Part shown: in pieces, positions 42,987 through 52,745 of the stretch
Position numbering within the stretch: position 1 is the stretch's first letter
Layout: each line of letters begins with the position of its first letter
Assembly (NCBI GenBank): GCA_016716135.1
Contig: JADJWX010000013.1
Coordinates: 1-64,000, forward strand
DNA length: 64,000 nt
Origin: Lewinellaceae bacterium
GTDB lineage: Bacteria > Bacteroidota > Bacteroidia > Chitinophagales > Saprospiraceae
Reading direction: 5' to 3'
Position numbers and translations under genes: made by a program
Notes under the pieces: generated by a model
The model's database searches: none
Seen by the model: only the letters and a program-made list of their open reading frames with translations
What the model was told of the DNA's origin: nothing

Positions 42987-44387
42987 ATGGAAAATTCCCG
43001 ACTTGCCCAATTGCTGCAACGCCTGAGCCCGGTGGAACGCCGCAAATTCGAGCGCTTTTTACAATCGCCGTATTTCAATACACGCAGCGACGTTTTGCAG
43101 CTGTTCAATGCCATCCGGGCAAGCCTGGAAAGCAACGCAGCTTTACCCGAACGCGATGCCGTTTTTCAGGCAGCATTTCCGGAACAATCATTTTCAGCCG
43201 GCGAACAGCACTTGCTGATGACCTACCTGGCACGCTTGTTCGAGCAGTTCATCCGGATTGAGCAGATCAAATTCAGCCCGGAGTTGGAGGACTGGCTGGG
43301 GGTAAAAGCCATGCAGCGGCTAGGTCTGGAAAACGAAAGCGCCCGGGCGATAAAAAAAGCGATTCAACGCCTGGAGTCCGGTCAGCTGCGCAGTGTGGGT
43401 TACCACGAACAAGCTTACCGCCTCCTGTACGAGCATGTGCGTCAGCGCCGCAGCCAACCGGAAAAAAGCGCCAGCCACCTCCAGCAACTTTCACAGCGGC
43501 TGAATACCACGCTGGCCGTAATGTGCCTGCGACAGGCCAGTTTTGTACTGAGTGAAAAAGCGGTGTACAACATGGAGCCGGATACCTGGTTTTTGCCGGA
43601 GGTGTTTCGCTGGGTGGAAACGGATGACCATGTTTCCATGCCCGCAGTAGGCGCCTATTATTTTGCCTGTAAAATGCTGCTGACCGGGGCGGAAAACTGG
43701 TTTAAGGCACTGAAAACGAACCTTTCGGAACATAGCGCCGCCTTTCCCCCCGAAGAGTTGTACGACCTGCACATGATGTCGATCAACTATTGCGTGCGCA
43801 AACTGAATGCCGGCGACGAGCACTATTTTCAGGAAATCCATGAGCTCTACAAAGTTGGCCTGGAAACCAAAACCCTGCTGCACAACGGCGCTTTATCGCC
43901 GCTGAGCTATTATAACATTGTGATTTCCGGTTTGAAAGTCAACGCCCTGGACTGGGTCGCCTGGTTTATTCCGCAGTACAAAAACAGCCTCGAACGCCGT
44001 TTTCGCGACAGTGCCTACAGTTTCAACATGGCGCGCCTGCACTATGCCCGGCGCGAATACGGCGAGGCGCTCGTGCTGCTGCAAAAAGCCAATTACCGGG
44101 ACCTGCTCACCAACCTGGCGGCAAAAACCCAGATGCTCAAAATTTATTTCGAACAAGGCGAACTGGAAGTGCTGCGCAGCCACCTGGATGCCATGAGCCA
44201 TTTTCTGCGCCGCAAACGGGTGATCGGCTACCACCGCGAAAATTACCTGAACATCATCCGGGCCGCCAAACGCCTGCTCGCCCTGCCGCCCCAAAAAAGC
44301 CCCGAACGCGAACAACTCCGGCAGTTTATCCTTTCCACCGACCCGCTTACCGAGCGGAAATGGTTTTTGGAGGTGTTGGAGCGGTAA
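42987..44387 (+). CDS. Helical repeat protein of unknown function
   Basis: This 466-residue protein is made of alpha-helices with no signal peptide. It starts MENSRLAQLLQRLSPVERRK followed by FLQSPYFNTR, a start I associate with a lineage-restricted Saprospiraceae family. The C-terminal half resembles TPR-type helical hairpins (YSFNMARLHYARREYGEALV, LLQKANYRDLLTNLAAKTQM). Probably cytoplasmic and protein-binding. The ATG at 42987 is used rather than a TTG two codons earlier. Confidence 0.6.
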   Translation: MENSRLAQLLQRLSPVERRKFERFLQSPYFNTRSDVLQLFNAIRASLESNAALPERDAVFQAAFPEQSFSAGEQHLLMTYLARLFEQFIRIEQIKFSPELEDWLGVKAMQRLGLENESARAIKKAIQRLESGQLRSVGYHEQAYRLLYEHVRQRRSQPEKSASHLQQLSQRLNTTLAVMCLRQASFVLSEKAVYNMEPDTWFLPEVFRWVETDDHVSMPAVGAYYFACKMLLTGAENWFKALKTNLSEHSAAFPPEELYDLHMMSINYCVRKLNAGDEHYFQEIHELYKVGLETKTLLHNGALSPLSYYNIVISGLKVNALDWVAWFIPQYKNSLERRFRDSAYSFNMARLHYARREYGEALVLLQKANYRDLLTNLAAKTQMLKIYFEQGELEVLRSHLDAMSHFLRRKRVIGYHRENYLNIIRAAKRLLALPPQKSPEREQLRQFILSTDPLTERKWFLEVLER

Positions 44388-44478
44388 CTGTCGCCGAAGC
44401 AAAAAGCGGCTCTTGGTGCGCGTGTAATAAATTTCCCGAAAGGGACAACCGCCGATTCATTGGCAGCATCTATTGTGT

Positions 44479-45971
44479 ATGCGCTACAGGCTACTTTTGA
44501 TTCCGCTACTTTTCTTTTCATTTGAAAGCATTGCACAAAACAGACACGATGATGTCTGGATCATGGGCACGCTGCCCAATGATCCGGTGAACTATTCCGG
44601 CGGCACTTTGCTGGATTTTAAAGCGCAACCGCTTAAACCTGCTTTTTCAAATTGACTGCTCCAACACTTGGCCCCTTTCAGCCTGTCTCAAATTCGGACG
44701 GCGAATTGCTGTTTTATACAAACGGCTGTGAAGTCCTGAATCGGAACCATGCCGTCATGCTAAATGGCCATGATCTTAATCCTGGTGAAATACATACCAG
44801 ATATTGCGACCAGCTTGAATGGGGCTATCCATCTAATCAAGGCAACTTGATTTTTCCCGGTTTCAACAATGATGATGTCAGCTATTTTTTATTCCACTTA
44901 AGAATAAATGAGCACACATTATATGCGGATACGCTATACTATACCCAGATTGATATGGCAGCCGACAATGGATCAGGTGCCGTAGTTAAAAAAAATGCTT
45001 TTGTTTTTAGGGATACACTGCAAATGCTATTGACTGCTGTCAAACATGCAAATGGCCGGGATTGGTGGTTGGTAGTTCCCCGGGCAATAGAACCTTATGG
45101 TATTCATACATTTTTATTTTCTCCAACCGGAGTAAAGCATATTTCCTTTCAGCCTGTTCCGCAACTTTATGACAAGACGAATGGGCAGGCGTGTTTCTCA
45201 CCAGACGGACGTAAATATTGCATTAATCAAGGCCTGTTTATTTACACATTTGATTTTGACCGCTGTACCGGCGTATTTTCAAATGACCAACGTTGGCGCT
45301 CACCAATAGACAATTCCGTGCCATTCACTGCGGGAGGGGTAGCGGTTTCACCTAACTCGGAAATCCTTTACATCGGGGCCGGTGCAACCCTCTATCAGTA
45401 TGATATGAACGCTGCGAATATTGAAGTGACGGGTATTCCGATTGCAGAAAAAAGCAACCAGGGGGAAACCTTTGTTCAAATGGCACTTGCACCAAATGAT
45501 AAAATCTATTGTATGGATTTCGGCTATTCAAACAAACTCCACGTGATCCAGAATCCTAATATTCGCGGAGTTCAATGCCAGGCTGAGGTGTACGGTTTTG
45601 AAATTCCAACCCGGCAAAGGATTTATTTACCCCATTTCCCCAATTACAGGTTGTATGATGAGGTGGGTAGTGCCTGCGATACAATTTGTGCAAACAATCC
45701 AAATTTAGGCAATCCCTATTCTAAATCGAAAATTGAAATTTTTCCTAACCCGGTAAAGCATGTCCTGAAGTTTAAACTGCCATTTTGCCCATGCGGCGAA
45801 TGGCAAATCTATAACGTAGAAGGGAGGCCAATACACTCCTTGCTTGCCAATTCCCAGGATGGGGAAACTTATGAAATAGATGTTTCCTCCTGGTCATCCG
45901 GTGTCTATTTTATTCGCGGTAAAAATGCATCAAATCGTTATTTCATCGAACGATTTGCAGTGATCAATTGA
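44479..45971 (+). pseudogene. Secreted T9SS protein, one frameshift, AT-rich
   Basis: The first frame gives a signal peptide (MRYRLLLIPLLFFSFESIAQ) and DDVWIMGTLPNDPVNYSGGT, then stops at TGA 44653-44655. The second frame, overlapping by four bases, continues with TAPTLGPFQPVSNSDGELLF, YTNGCEVLNRNHAVML and so on to a type A sorting domain (IEIFPNPVKHVLKFKLPF to RYFIERFAVIN). One extra base at about 44652 would restore a single protein of about 497 residues. The gene is clearly more AT-rich than its neighbours. It resembles secreted proteins with propeller-like repeats; function unknown. Confidence 0.75.
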
Positions 45972-46073
45972 GCAGTGCTGTTCAAGCGCCTTGTTGTTCC
46001 CTCTGTGTCTTTTATTTGTATAAAACGTTACTCAGGGAGCCCCAATTAAAATGACCCCAATGATCCCTCCCCT

Positions 46074-49000
46074 TCATTTTTTCCCAAACAACAAAAAATC
46101 ATGCCCCTGGAAATTGCACAAATACAAGTCGGGCTGCCCATCGCCGTTGAAATCAGCCACTTCGATGTCGAGCCCGTCGCCGCGGCAGCTGGCCGGAAAA
46201 ACGGCTTCCGTTGGCGGACTGAATGTACCCTTCCCATCATTGAAACAGGCAGTGTAACTGGCGCCGAAGCTGTTGGCGGTGAGCAGGTCGGGGTGGCCGT
46301 CGCCGTTCAAATCCAGGAATTTGGCGTCGAGGGTATGCGTGGCTTCCACCGGTAAGCGGGTAGCGGTTTCATCCCGGAACACGCCTTTGCCATCGTTGAT
46401 GAACAGGCGGTTTTGCGGGTCTTTGTTTTGGCGGAAATTGACATTGGCCAGGAAGAGGTCCAAATCGCCGTCGACATCTACATCCGCCAGGCGGGCTTCG
46501 CGGGTTTCCCACTTTCCGGCTTCCAGGGGCAGGCGTACGGCGGTTTCATCGCTGAAGATCCCCTGGCCGTTGTTGATCAGGATTTCGCAGTCGTCCTCAT
46601 TTGCCACGATCAGATCGGAATCGCCGTCACCGTCGATGTCGCCGAGTTCGAGGTCCTGGGTGGCTTTGGTGCTGGCGGGCAGGCGCGCGGCGGTGGCGTC
46701 GGTCCAGTTGCCCTTGCCGTCGTTGAGCAGGCAAACATTCTGGCCGCCGCGGTTTTGCCGGTCGGGGGCGTTTCCGATGAGCAGGTCCGGGTGGCCATCA
46801 CCGTTCAGGTCGATTGCAGCCACGGCATTCGAGGTGCCGCGCGCGGGCAGTTTGTAGGAAATATCCCGGAACACGCCCTTGCCGTCGTTTTCAAAATATT
46901 CGTTCAACTGATCGTCTTCGCTCACAAAAATCAGGTCGGGGTCGCCATCGCCGTCGAAATCGGTGAGCGCGATGTCTTCGCTGTCGTGTTTCCGGAACGG
47001 CAACCGCCCCTGGGTGCCGTCGGTGAAGCGGCCTTGCCCGTCGTTGAGGAGCAGGATGTTGAAATTGTGCTCGTTGGCGACCACGATATCCAGGTCGCCG
47101 TCGGCATCCACATCCGCCACAGCGGCATCCATGCTGCGGCCCAGCAGGGCCATGACGGGCAGGTTTTTTTCCGACAGATCTTCAAAAAAAGCCGTTTCGT
47201 GGCGGTTTTCCCGGCGGAAGCGTTCGAAGGGTTGGTCGGTATTCCAGGCGGGAAAATGATTGGATTGCGTCAGCATTTTCCCCGCTTCAAAAATCAGCTC
47301 CGCGTCTTGCCAGATGCCGTTGCAGTCGAAATCCGCCGTATACGCGTCGGTGGGCTGATGGTATTTTCCCATGTACTCCATGAGTTGGCGCATCCAGGTG
47401 GCGCTGTCGGCAACTCCGATGGCGCCGACGGCAAATTCCGCGGGTATGCCCGCCTCGGCGAGCGGGAAGTGGTCGGAGCGGAAAAAGATGTTGTTTTTGA
47501 TGTTGTCTTCGGTATTGGGAATAAGCATTCGGCCCTGCTTGCGGGCGGCTTCTTCCAGGTAGCCGTCGAGTTCGGAACGGCCGTAAACTACCCCGGTCAC
47601 GTATTTTGTTTTTCCGTAGGGAAAATGCGCGTCCATGTTGAATGCCGCCGCCGTTTTTCCCAGCGGAAAGAGCGGGTAGGCGGCGTACCAAACGGCCCCG
47701 AGCAGTCCCATTTCTTCGGCGGTTGTAGCTACAAACAACACCGAGCGCCGGGGCGGTTCGGGCAGCGCCTTGTAGGCCCGCGCGATTTCGATGAGGGCTG
47801 CCGTACCGGAAGCGTTGTCCACTGCGCCGTTGTAAATGCTGTCGCCGTCGATGGCCGCGCCAATACCCACGTGGTCGTAATGCGCCGTGTAGACCACTAC
47901 TTCGTCGGCTTTGTCGGTGCCCGGCAGCAGACCGACCACGTTGGCGGCAGGAATGTCGCGCCAGGTGTTGGAAAATGAAAATCCGGTGTGTACGGGCAGA
48001 TCCAGGGCCGTGAATCCCGGTTTTAGCGCTTCCTGTTCGTAGTTGTAGTCGGCGAGTCCGGCCAATTGAAACAGCTGTTCGGCAGCATTGGGTGCAATCA
48101 TGCCGCCGAAGTCGAGTTGCGCGTCGTCGGGCTTTCGTTTGATAAAAATATCGGCCTGTCCGTAGTTCGCCCCGAGCGATTCCCAGTTCCAAAAGTTGTG
48201 CTCCGGTTGGCGGTAGATCAGCAGCAAGCCCACGGCGCCCCGGCTCAGGGCTTCGTTGCGTTTGTAAAACGACTGCCCGTACAGGTTGGCGGCGGGGTCG
48301 CCTTTCCATTGCGTAGCGTCGGCGCCCCAGGCATCGGGCGAGCCGCTCAGGGCCACCACGATCTTGCCGCGCACATCGGCTTGGGCGTAATCGTCCCAGC
48401 CGATTTCGGGTGCGTGGATGCCGAAACCAACGAAGACCAATTGGCGCTCGCCGGTGCGGATGGATTCCTGCGCCTTTCGGGAGCTGAGCAGGAAATCGCG
48501 GCGCAGCTGCCAGTCGAGGCTGCCGTTTTTTCCCTGCAGGCGGATGCTGACCGGTGGGATGGTGGAAAATTCGGCCAGATCGACGGGCTGGTAGTAGCTG
48601 TCGCCGTTGCCGGCTGCGAGGCCGATTTTCCGAAATGCTTCTTTGATGTAGTGCATGGCCTTTTCGGCGCCCTGGGTGCCGGGTTTGCGCCCCTGAAAGG
48701 CATCGGAGGCCAGGGTTTCGATGTGTTGGCAGATGGCCTCGGCGGGGTTGTACACCGGCGCTTCGACGGGTATTTTGGGTAAAATCCGTTCCGTTCGGCC
48801 GGTAGCCAGGTCGAGTGTCCAGATTTCAAAAAAGCCGGCCGGGCTTTTGCGTTGAAAAACCAGTTTTTTGCCGTCGGGCGCCCAGGCTGGCGTTTCACCC
48901 TCGATTTCCTGGCCGGGTACGGGCGATTCGGGTGTGCCGCCAGGCTGCATCCAGCGCAGGAAATACTGGTCATCTCGTTTGAGTTGGAAGGCGATCCGGC

Positions 49001-49628
49001 TGCCGTCGGGTGCCCATCTTGGCGCATCGCCGCCCGGGCAGATTTCTTGCAGGTTGGCGCCGTCGGCATCCATGAGGAAAAGGCTGCGCTTGGGTGCGGA
49101 AAAGCCGGTGAACAGGATTTTTTTGCCGTCGGGCGACCAGGAGGCGTAGTAGGACACCCTGTTTTTTTCGAAGGTTAGCTGACGCAGATCACTTCCGTCA
49201 GGGCGAATGGTGTAGAGGTTGATGCCGGGGTATTTGCCGCCGGAGATCAGGATACGTTTGCCATCGGGCGCCCAGTCGTCGGCCTGCCCGTCGGGGAGGC
49301 TGCCTTGGGTGAGGTTGATACGGTTGGCGCCGTCGGCGTTTACGATGAACACGTCGTGCGGTTCGCTGCTGGTTTCGGGGAAGCAGTTGAACAGGATTTT
49401 TGAGCCGTCGGGCGCCCAGCGCGGGTGTACGTTGAAGCCTGGCAGGCCGGCAATTTTCCGCAATGCGGCGCCATCGGCCCGGGCGGTGTGGATTTCCGGT
49501 TTGCCGCCGGTGTCGAGCGCAAACACCAGCATTTTTCCATCGGGTGAAAAAGAGGGCTCGGTATAGTTTTGGGCAAAATTTGCAAGGCTGGGGAACAGGC
49601 AGCAGGCAAGAAGCGCGATTCGTCTCAT
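46074..49628 (-). CDS. Secreted PD40 propeller / M28 metallopeptidase / FG-GAP protein
   Basis: This 1184-residue protein has a signal peptide (MRRIALLACCLFPSLANFAQ). WD40-like PD40 repeats follow (about 20-290, repeated W(A/S)PDGKKILF). Next is a PA-like domain (about 390-530) and an M28 zinc aminopeptidase domain (about 530-800, YTAHYDHVGIGA, DNASGTAALIEIAR, ATTAEEMGLLG, SDHFPLAEAGIP). The rest (about 830-1184) is FG-GAP/VCBS repeats (VDADGDLDIVVANEHN, LNGDGHPDLL). It ends in a repeat, with no T9SS domain. It should degrade peptides outside the cell. The combination of two propeller-type regions around a peptidase is uncommon. Confidence 0.82.
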   Translation of the reverse strand: MRRIALLACCLFPSLANFAQNYTEPSFSPDGKMLVFALDTGGKPEIHTARADGAALRKIAGLPGFNVHPRWAPDGSKILFNCFPETSSEPHDVFIVNADGANRINLTQGSLPDGQADDWAPDGKRILISGGKYPGINLYTIRPDGSDLRQLTFEKNRVSYYASWSPDGKKILFTGFSAPKRSLFLMDADGANLQEICPGGDAPRWAPDGSRIAFQLKRDDQYFLRWMQPGGTPESPVPGQEIEGETPAWAPDGKKLVFQRKSPAGFFEIWTLDLATGRTERILPKIPVEAPVYNPAEAICQHIETLASDAFQGRKPGTQGAEKAMHYIKEAFRKIGLAAGNGDSYYQPVDLAEFSTIPPVSIRLQGKNGSLDWQLRRDFLLSSRKAQESIRTGERQLVFVGFGIHAPEIGWDDYAQADVRGKIVVALSGSPDAWGADATQWKGDPAANLYGQSFYKRNEALSRGAVGLLLIYRQPEHNFWNWESLGANYGQADIFIKRKPDDAQLDFGGMIAPNAAEQLFQLAGLADYNYEQEALKPGFTALDLPVHTGFSFSNTWRDIPAANVVGLLPGTDKADEVVVYTAHYDHVGIGAAIDGDSIYNGAVDNASGTAALIEIARAYKALPEPPRRSVLFVATTAEEMGLLGAVWYAAYPLFPLGKTAAAFNMDAHFPYGKTKYVTGVVYGRSELDGYLEEAARKQGRMLIPNTEDNIKNNIFFRSDHFPLAEAGIPAEFAVGAIGVADSATWMRQLMEYMGKYHQPTDAYTADFDCNGIWQDAELIFEAGKMLTQSNHFPAWNTDQPFERFRRENRHETAFFEDLSEKNLPVMALLGRSMDAAVADVDADGDLDIVVANEHNFNILLLNDGQGRFTDGTQGRLPFRKHDSEDIALTDFDGDGDPDLIFVSEDDQLNEYFENDGKGVFRDISYKLPARGTSNAVAAIDLNGDGHPDLLIGNAPDRQNRGGQNVCLLNDGKGNWTDATAARLPASTKATQDLELGDIDGDGDSDLIVANEDDCEILINNGQGIFSDETAVRLPLEAGKWETREARLADVDVDGDLDLFLANVNFRQNKDPQNRLFINDGKGVFRDETATRLPVEATHTLDAKFLDLNGDGHPDLLTANSFGASYTACFNDGKGTFSPPTEAVFPASCRGDGLDIEVADFNGDGQPDLYLCNFQGHDFLLFGKK

Positions 49629-49774
49629 GTCCGGGTGTTTTTTTGGGATAAAAGTAGCGGGCAGCTTGGGGCGGAAATAGTAAATTTTGGACATGCGCGG
49701 CGCTCTCGTCCTGCAATTTGAAGGCTGTCCATTATACACAAATCCGTTGAGACTAATTTTTTCGGCTTTCCGCG

Positions 49775-49993
49775 GTCAACCCCACCCTCATAGCCATCAA
49801 CTTAAAGAACCCGAGGGGGTGAACACTTTTCAAATTGAACTTTTCAAATTAGACTTTTGACTTAAAAGGATGATTCAGGCTTTTGGAAGTTTCTTTTAAG
49901 TCAAAAGTCTAAAGTCTAATTTGAAAAGTCAAAAGTGTTCACCTCCTCTAAACCCTTAAGTTGATGGCTATGGGGGACGGGAGTGGGGTTGAC
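49775..49993. repeat. 219-bp imperfect hairpin containing repeat copy B
   Basis: Outer arms GTCAACCCCACC...CATAGCCATCAACTTAA and TTAAGTTGATGGCTATG...GGGGTTGAC enclose AACACTTTTCAAATT/AATTTGAAAAG-type arms. Bases 49825-49885 are the exact reverse complement of 13298-13358. It fills the space between the M28 gene and mscS. Confidence 0.9.
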
Positions 49994-50059
49994 AAGCTAC
50001 TGAAAAATGAACTTAAGCCACAAAAATTCATATTCGTCAACTTGTGTGTAATGCACACA

Positions 50060-50081
50060 CTTCAAGTTGCAGGACGAGTAA
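50060..50081. repeat. Half copy of the 35-bp palindrome
   Basis: ACTTCAAGTTGCAGGACGAG (50060 on) matches the centre and right arm of the palindromes at 1409 and 8906. The left arm is replaced by a GTGTGTAATGCACACAC hairpin. Confidence 0.6.
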
Positions 50082-50108
50082 GCCGCTCCGCGCCTCCGTG
50101 GTAAAAAA

Positions 50109-50924
50109 TCAGGAGTTGTGCACATGCACATCCATCTGCGGGAACGGAATATTGATGCCTTCCGCGTTGAAGGCGTTGTACACCTTACGGTTCATGTCGA
50201 AAAACACATCCCAGTAATCGCCGGCCATTACCCAGGTGCGCACTACCAGGTTGACCGAGCTGTCGGCCAGTTCGGACACCGCGATGAAGGGTGCTGCCGG
50301 GTCGTTCAGGATGCGGTTGTCGGCGCTGATGAGGTTTTTCAGGATAGTTTCTGCCACTTCGGTGTTGTCGCCGTAGCCGATACCGAAAGTCCAGTCGACC
50401 CGGCGTTTTTCTTCCGTTGAGTAGTTGGTCAGGGAGCCGGTAGACAGGCCGCCGTTGGGGATAAAGATGGTTTTGTTGTCGGGTGTTTTCAGGATGGTGT
50501 TGAAAATCTGGATGGCGCTGACTTTGCCGGTAAAGCCCTGCGCTTCGATGACATCGCCAACTTTGAACGGCTTGAAGAGCAGGATGATCACGCCGCCGGC
50601 AAAGTTTTGCAAGGTACCGGAGAGCGCCATGCCGACCGCCAGGCCGATGGCGCCGAGCACGGCAATAAAGGCCGTCATTTCAATGCCGATCATGCCCAGC
50701 ACGCTGATGACGAGCAGTACGCGCAGCAAGGTGCTGACGGTGCCCTGGAGGAAAGGACGGAGGGATATGTCGATGTCGCGTTTGTCCATCAGCCGGCCAA
50801 ACCCTTTGATCAGCGCTTTGATCAGCCAGCTACCGACGATCCAAACGGCAAGTGCGCCAAGCAGGCGTGGTGTGTACAGAAAAATTAGTTCAGTGAGTTG
50901 ATTTACAAGATGTTCTAAATCCAT
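50109..50924 (-). CDS. mscS: Small-conductance mechanosensitive channel MscS
   Basis: This 271-residue protein has three transmembrane helices (about 15-40, 62-85 and 88-115). The glycine/alanine-rich pore helix reads FIAVLGAIGLAVGMALSGTL and is followed by FAGGVIILLFKPFKVGDVIE. The beta domain (KVSAIQIFNTILKTPDNKTI, FIPNGGL) and alpha/beta cap come next. It releases solutes after hypo-osmotic shock. Monocistronic by spacing. Confidence 0.92.
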   Translation of the reverse strand: MDLEHLVNQLTELIFLYTPRLLGALAVWIVGSWLIKALIKGFGRLMDKRDIDISLRPFLQGTVSTLLRVLLVISVLGMIGIEMTAFIAVLGAIGLAVGMALSGTLQNFAGGVIILLFKPFKVGDVIEAQGFTGKVSAIQIFNTILKTPDNKTIFIPNGGLSTGSLTNYSTEEKRRVDWTFGIGYGDNTEVAETILKNLISADNRILNDPAAPFIAVSELADSSVNLVVRTWVMAGDYWDVFFDMNRKVYNAFNAEGINIPFPQMDVHVHNS

Positions 50925-51008
50925 TGATGCGTACGTTCTGGTTTACGGTATGGTAAACCTAACTGTGTGGGAGGGGTATTGTTCGGGGAAACAGGGTGAA
51001 ATCTCGCG

Positions 51009-51362
51009 TTAATCCAGTGCGGTATACCCCTCTTCCGTAAACCGTGGCGCGCAAATGCACAGGAAAAGGAGGGGCCCCTCGCCGGTGTTTTTTATGCGCT
51101 GGGAGGCGCCTGCCGGAATGCGGGCCAGGTCGCCTTTTTCAACGGGTTGCGGGTTGCTGCCGCCGATCTCTACCTGCCCGCGACCTTCCAGGATGTAATA
51201 CAGTTCATCGGCATTCAGGCGATGCAGGGCGGTGGTTATGCCGGGCTCTACCCGGGCCCGGGCGACGGACAAATGTGGAACGTCCGCGTTGTTCAGGATT
51301 TCGGTAATGAAACAGCGTTCCTCCGTGTAGAACTCGTTTTGAGTGTTGGTTTTGTAGATCAT
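51009..51362 (-). CDS. Small cupin-domain protein
   Basis: This 117-residue single-domain cupin has motif 1 LHRLNADELYYILEGRGQVE. In motif 2, IPAGASQRIKN has Gln where many family members have the metal-binding His. It may bind a small ligand with altered metal coordination. It is divergent from the AraC-type regulator, 408 bp away, and could belong to the same response (inference). Confidence 0.75.
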   Translation of the reverse strand: MIYKTNTQNEFYTEERCFITEILNNADVPHLSVARARVEPGITTALHRLNADELYYILEGRGQVEIGGSNPQPVEKGDLARIPAGASQRIKNTGEGPLLFLCICAPRFTEEGYTALD

Positions 51363-51420
51363 GGTTTAATTTTTACAACGAATTGATTTAAACTAATGCT
51401 TCGCTATTCATTCGAAACTA

Positions 51421-51606
51421 CCCTTAACGGAATCAAATCCGCGAAAATCCGCGTTTCGCCGAAGGCGAATCCGCCTCATCCGCGTTCAATTCCTGTTCTC
51501 CAGGAAATACAATGGAGGGTGCTCAACGTAGAGCGATTTGAACGCGGATACCGCGGATTCGCCTTTGGCGAAGACGCTGATAAACGCGGATTTGATTCCG
51601 CTTAGG
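51421..51606. repeat. 186-bp imperfect hairpin upstream of the AraC gene
   Basis: GGAATCAAATCCGCG pairs with CGCGGATTTGATTCC. TTTCGCCGAAGGCGAATCCG pairs with CGGATTCGCCTTTGGCGAA, and ATCCGCGTTCAA with TTGAACGCGGAT. Several repeat units of the AATCCGCG type make it a multi-part stem. It occupies the centre of the divergent intergenic region. Confidence 0.85.
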
Positions 51607-51770
51607 GCAGGTAAGGCGATTTATGTTTAAATCACCTCAACATTCAACAAGAAAATAAAAAAATGTATCATATCCCGTTTCGGACAGATTGCTGCAACAC
51701 GATGCCGCACCGGCCAGCTGCAACCATTGAATAACGTTCAGGCGTCCAACGGAAGTGCCAACCGGAAACC

Positions 51771-52658
51771 ATGTCGAATGAAAACACGATGCGCAATTTT
51801 TACAAGATAGTTAAAGAAAGTCTCCATTTCAACCGCTTTGAACTTGGCGACACCGTTTGCCTGGAGTATGCCTGCCCCCTGGACGGCGCCCAGGTGGGTA
51901 TTTTTTCAAAATGCGATTATATCGCACATGTCTTGAGCGGCAAGAAAAGCTGGAAGTCGATCAACGGGCAGTGGACCCTGAGCGCCGGGAGCACCCTGTA
52001 TTTGAAAAAAGGGGCAACGGTGGTGCACCAGTATTTTGATGACGATTTCTGCATGCTTGGTTTTTTCATATCCGATGCGCTGATTGCAGAAACCATGGCG
52101 GGCCTGAAAGGTGAAATGCCGCTCGTGAACCATCAAGTCGCGCACCATTTCACCGCTACGGAGGTCAAAAAGAGCAGTTTCCTCGACGATTATTTTCAGT
52201 CGATGCTGATGTACTTCCGAAGCGCCAGCAAACCGCCTGAAGCAATAATCAAGCTCAAATTGCAGGAGCTTTTGGTGAGCATAGTAAACAGCGATCCTTT
52301 ACTCGGCGCATATTTCAATTCGCTCACACCCATGAGCAAGCCCTCGCTTGTCAGTATCATGGAGGCCAATTTTTGCTACAACCTGAAAATGGAGGCCTTT
52401 GCCGAACTGACCCATCGGAGTTTGTCCAGTTTCAAACGGGATTTTCAAAACCATTACAACGAAACACCCGGCAGGTGGTTGCTCCAAAAACGGCTGTCCT
52501 TTGCCGCCAATCTTCTTTTGAACAGCGACGAAAATATCACGCAGATCGCCTTTGAGAGCGGCTTTGAAGATGTCTCCCATTTTAGCCGGGCATTCAAACA
52601 AAAAATGGGCCTCAGCCCAAGCGACTTCCGGAATACCCGGGCCTTTCCTTCTGTTTGA
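51771..52658 (+). CDS. AraC-family transcription regulator
   Basis: This 295-residue protein has an N-terminal cupin-like sensor region (about 20-150) and a C-terminal double HTH (about 195-290) with FAELTHRSLSSFKRDF, YNETPGRWLLQKRLSFAANL and FESGFEDVSHFSRAFKQKMG, the AraC/XylS signature. It is upstream of the acyl-CoA-dehydrogenase-like and cysteine-dioxygenase-like genes and opposite the cupin gene, so these are its likely targets (inference). Confidence 0.88.
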   Translation: MSNENTMRNFYKIVKESLHFNRFELGDTVCLEYACPLDGAQVGIFSKCDYIAHVLSGKKSWKSINGQWTLSAGSTLYLKKGATVVHQYFDDDFCMLGFFISDALIAETMAGLKGEMPLVNHQVAHHFTATEVKKSSFLDDYFQSMLMYFRSASKPPEAIIKLKLQELLVSIVNSDPLLGAYFNSLTPMSKPSLVSIMEANFCYNLKMEAFAELTHRSLSSFKRDFQNHYNETPGRWLLQKRLSFAANLLLNSDENITQIAFESGFEDVSHFSRAFKQKMGLSPSDFRNTRAFPSV

Positions 52659-52745
52659 ACTGCTCAATCAAAAAGCTGGACTTCTGAGCAAAGAAGCCTC
52701 CCGGCAATACCCCGTGTTTTGTACTTCATTCAAAAAACGATAAAA

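Noticed and set aside
46413..47978. 521-codon plus-strand frame over the M28 gene
   Set aside because: It is antisense to a protein with clear peptidase and FG-GAP motifs, and has no own domain.
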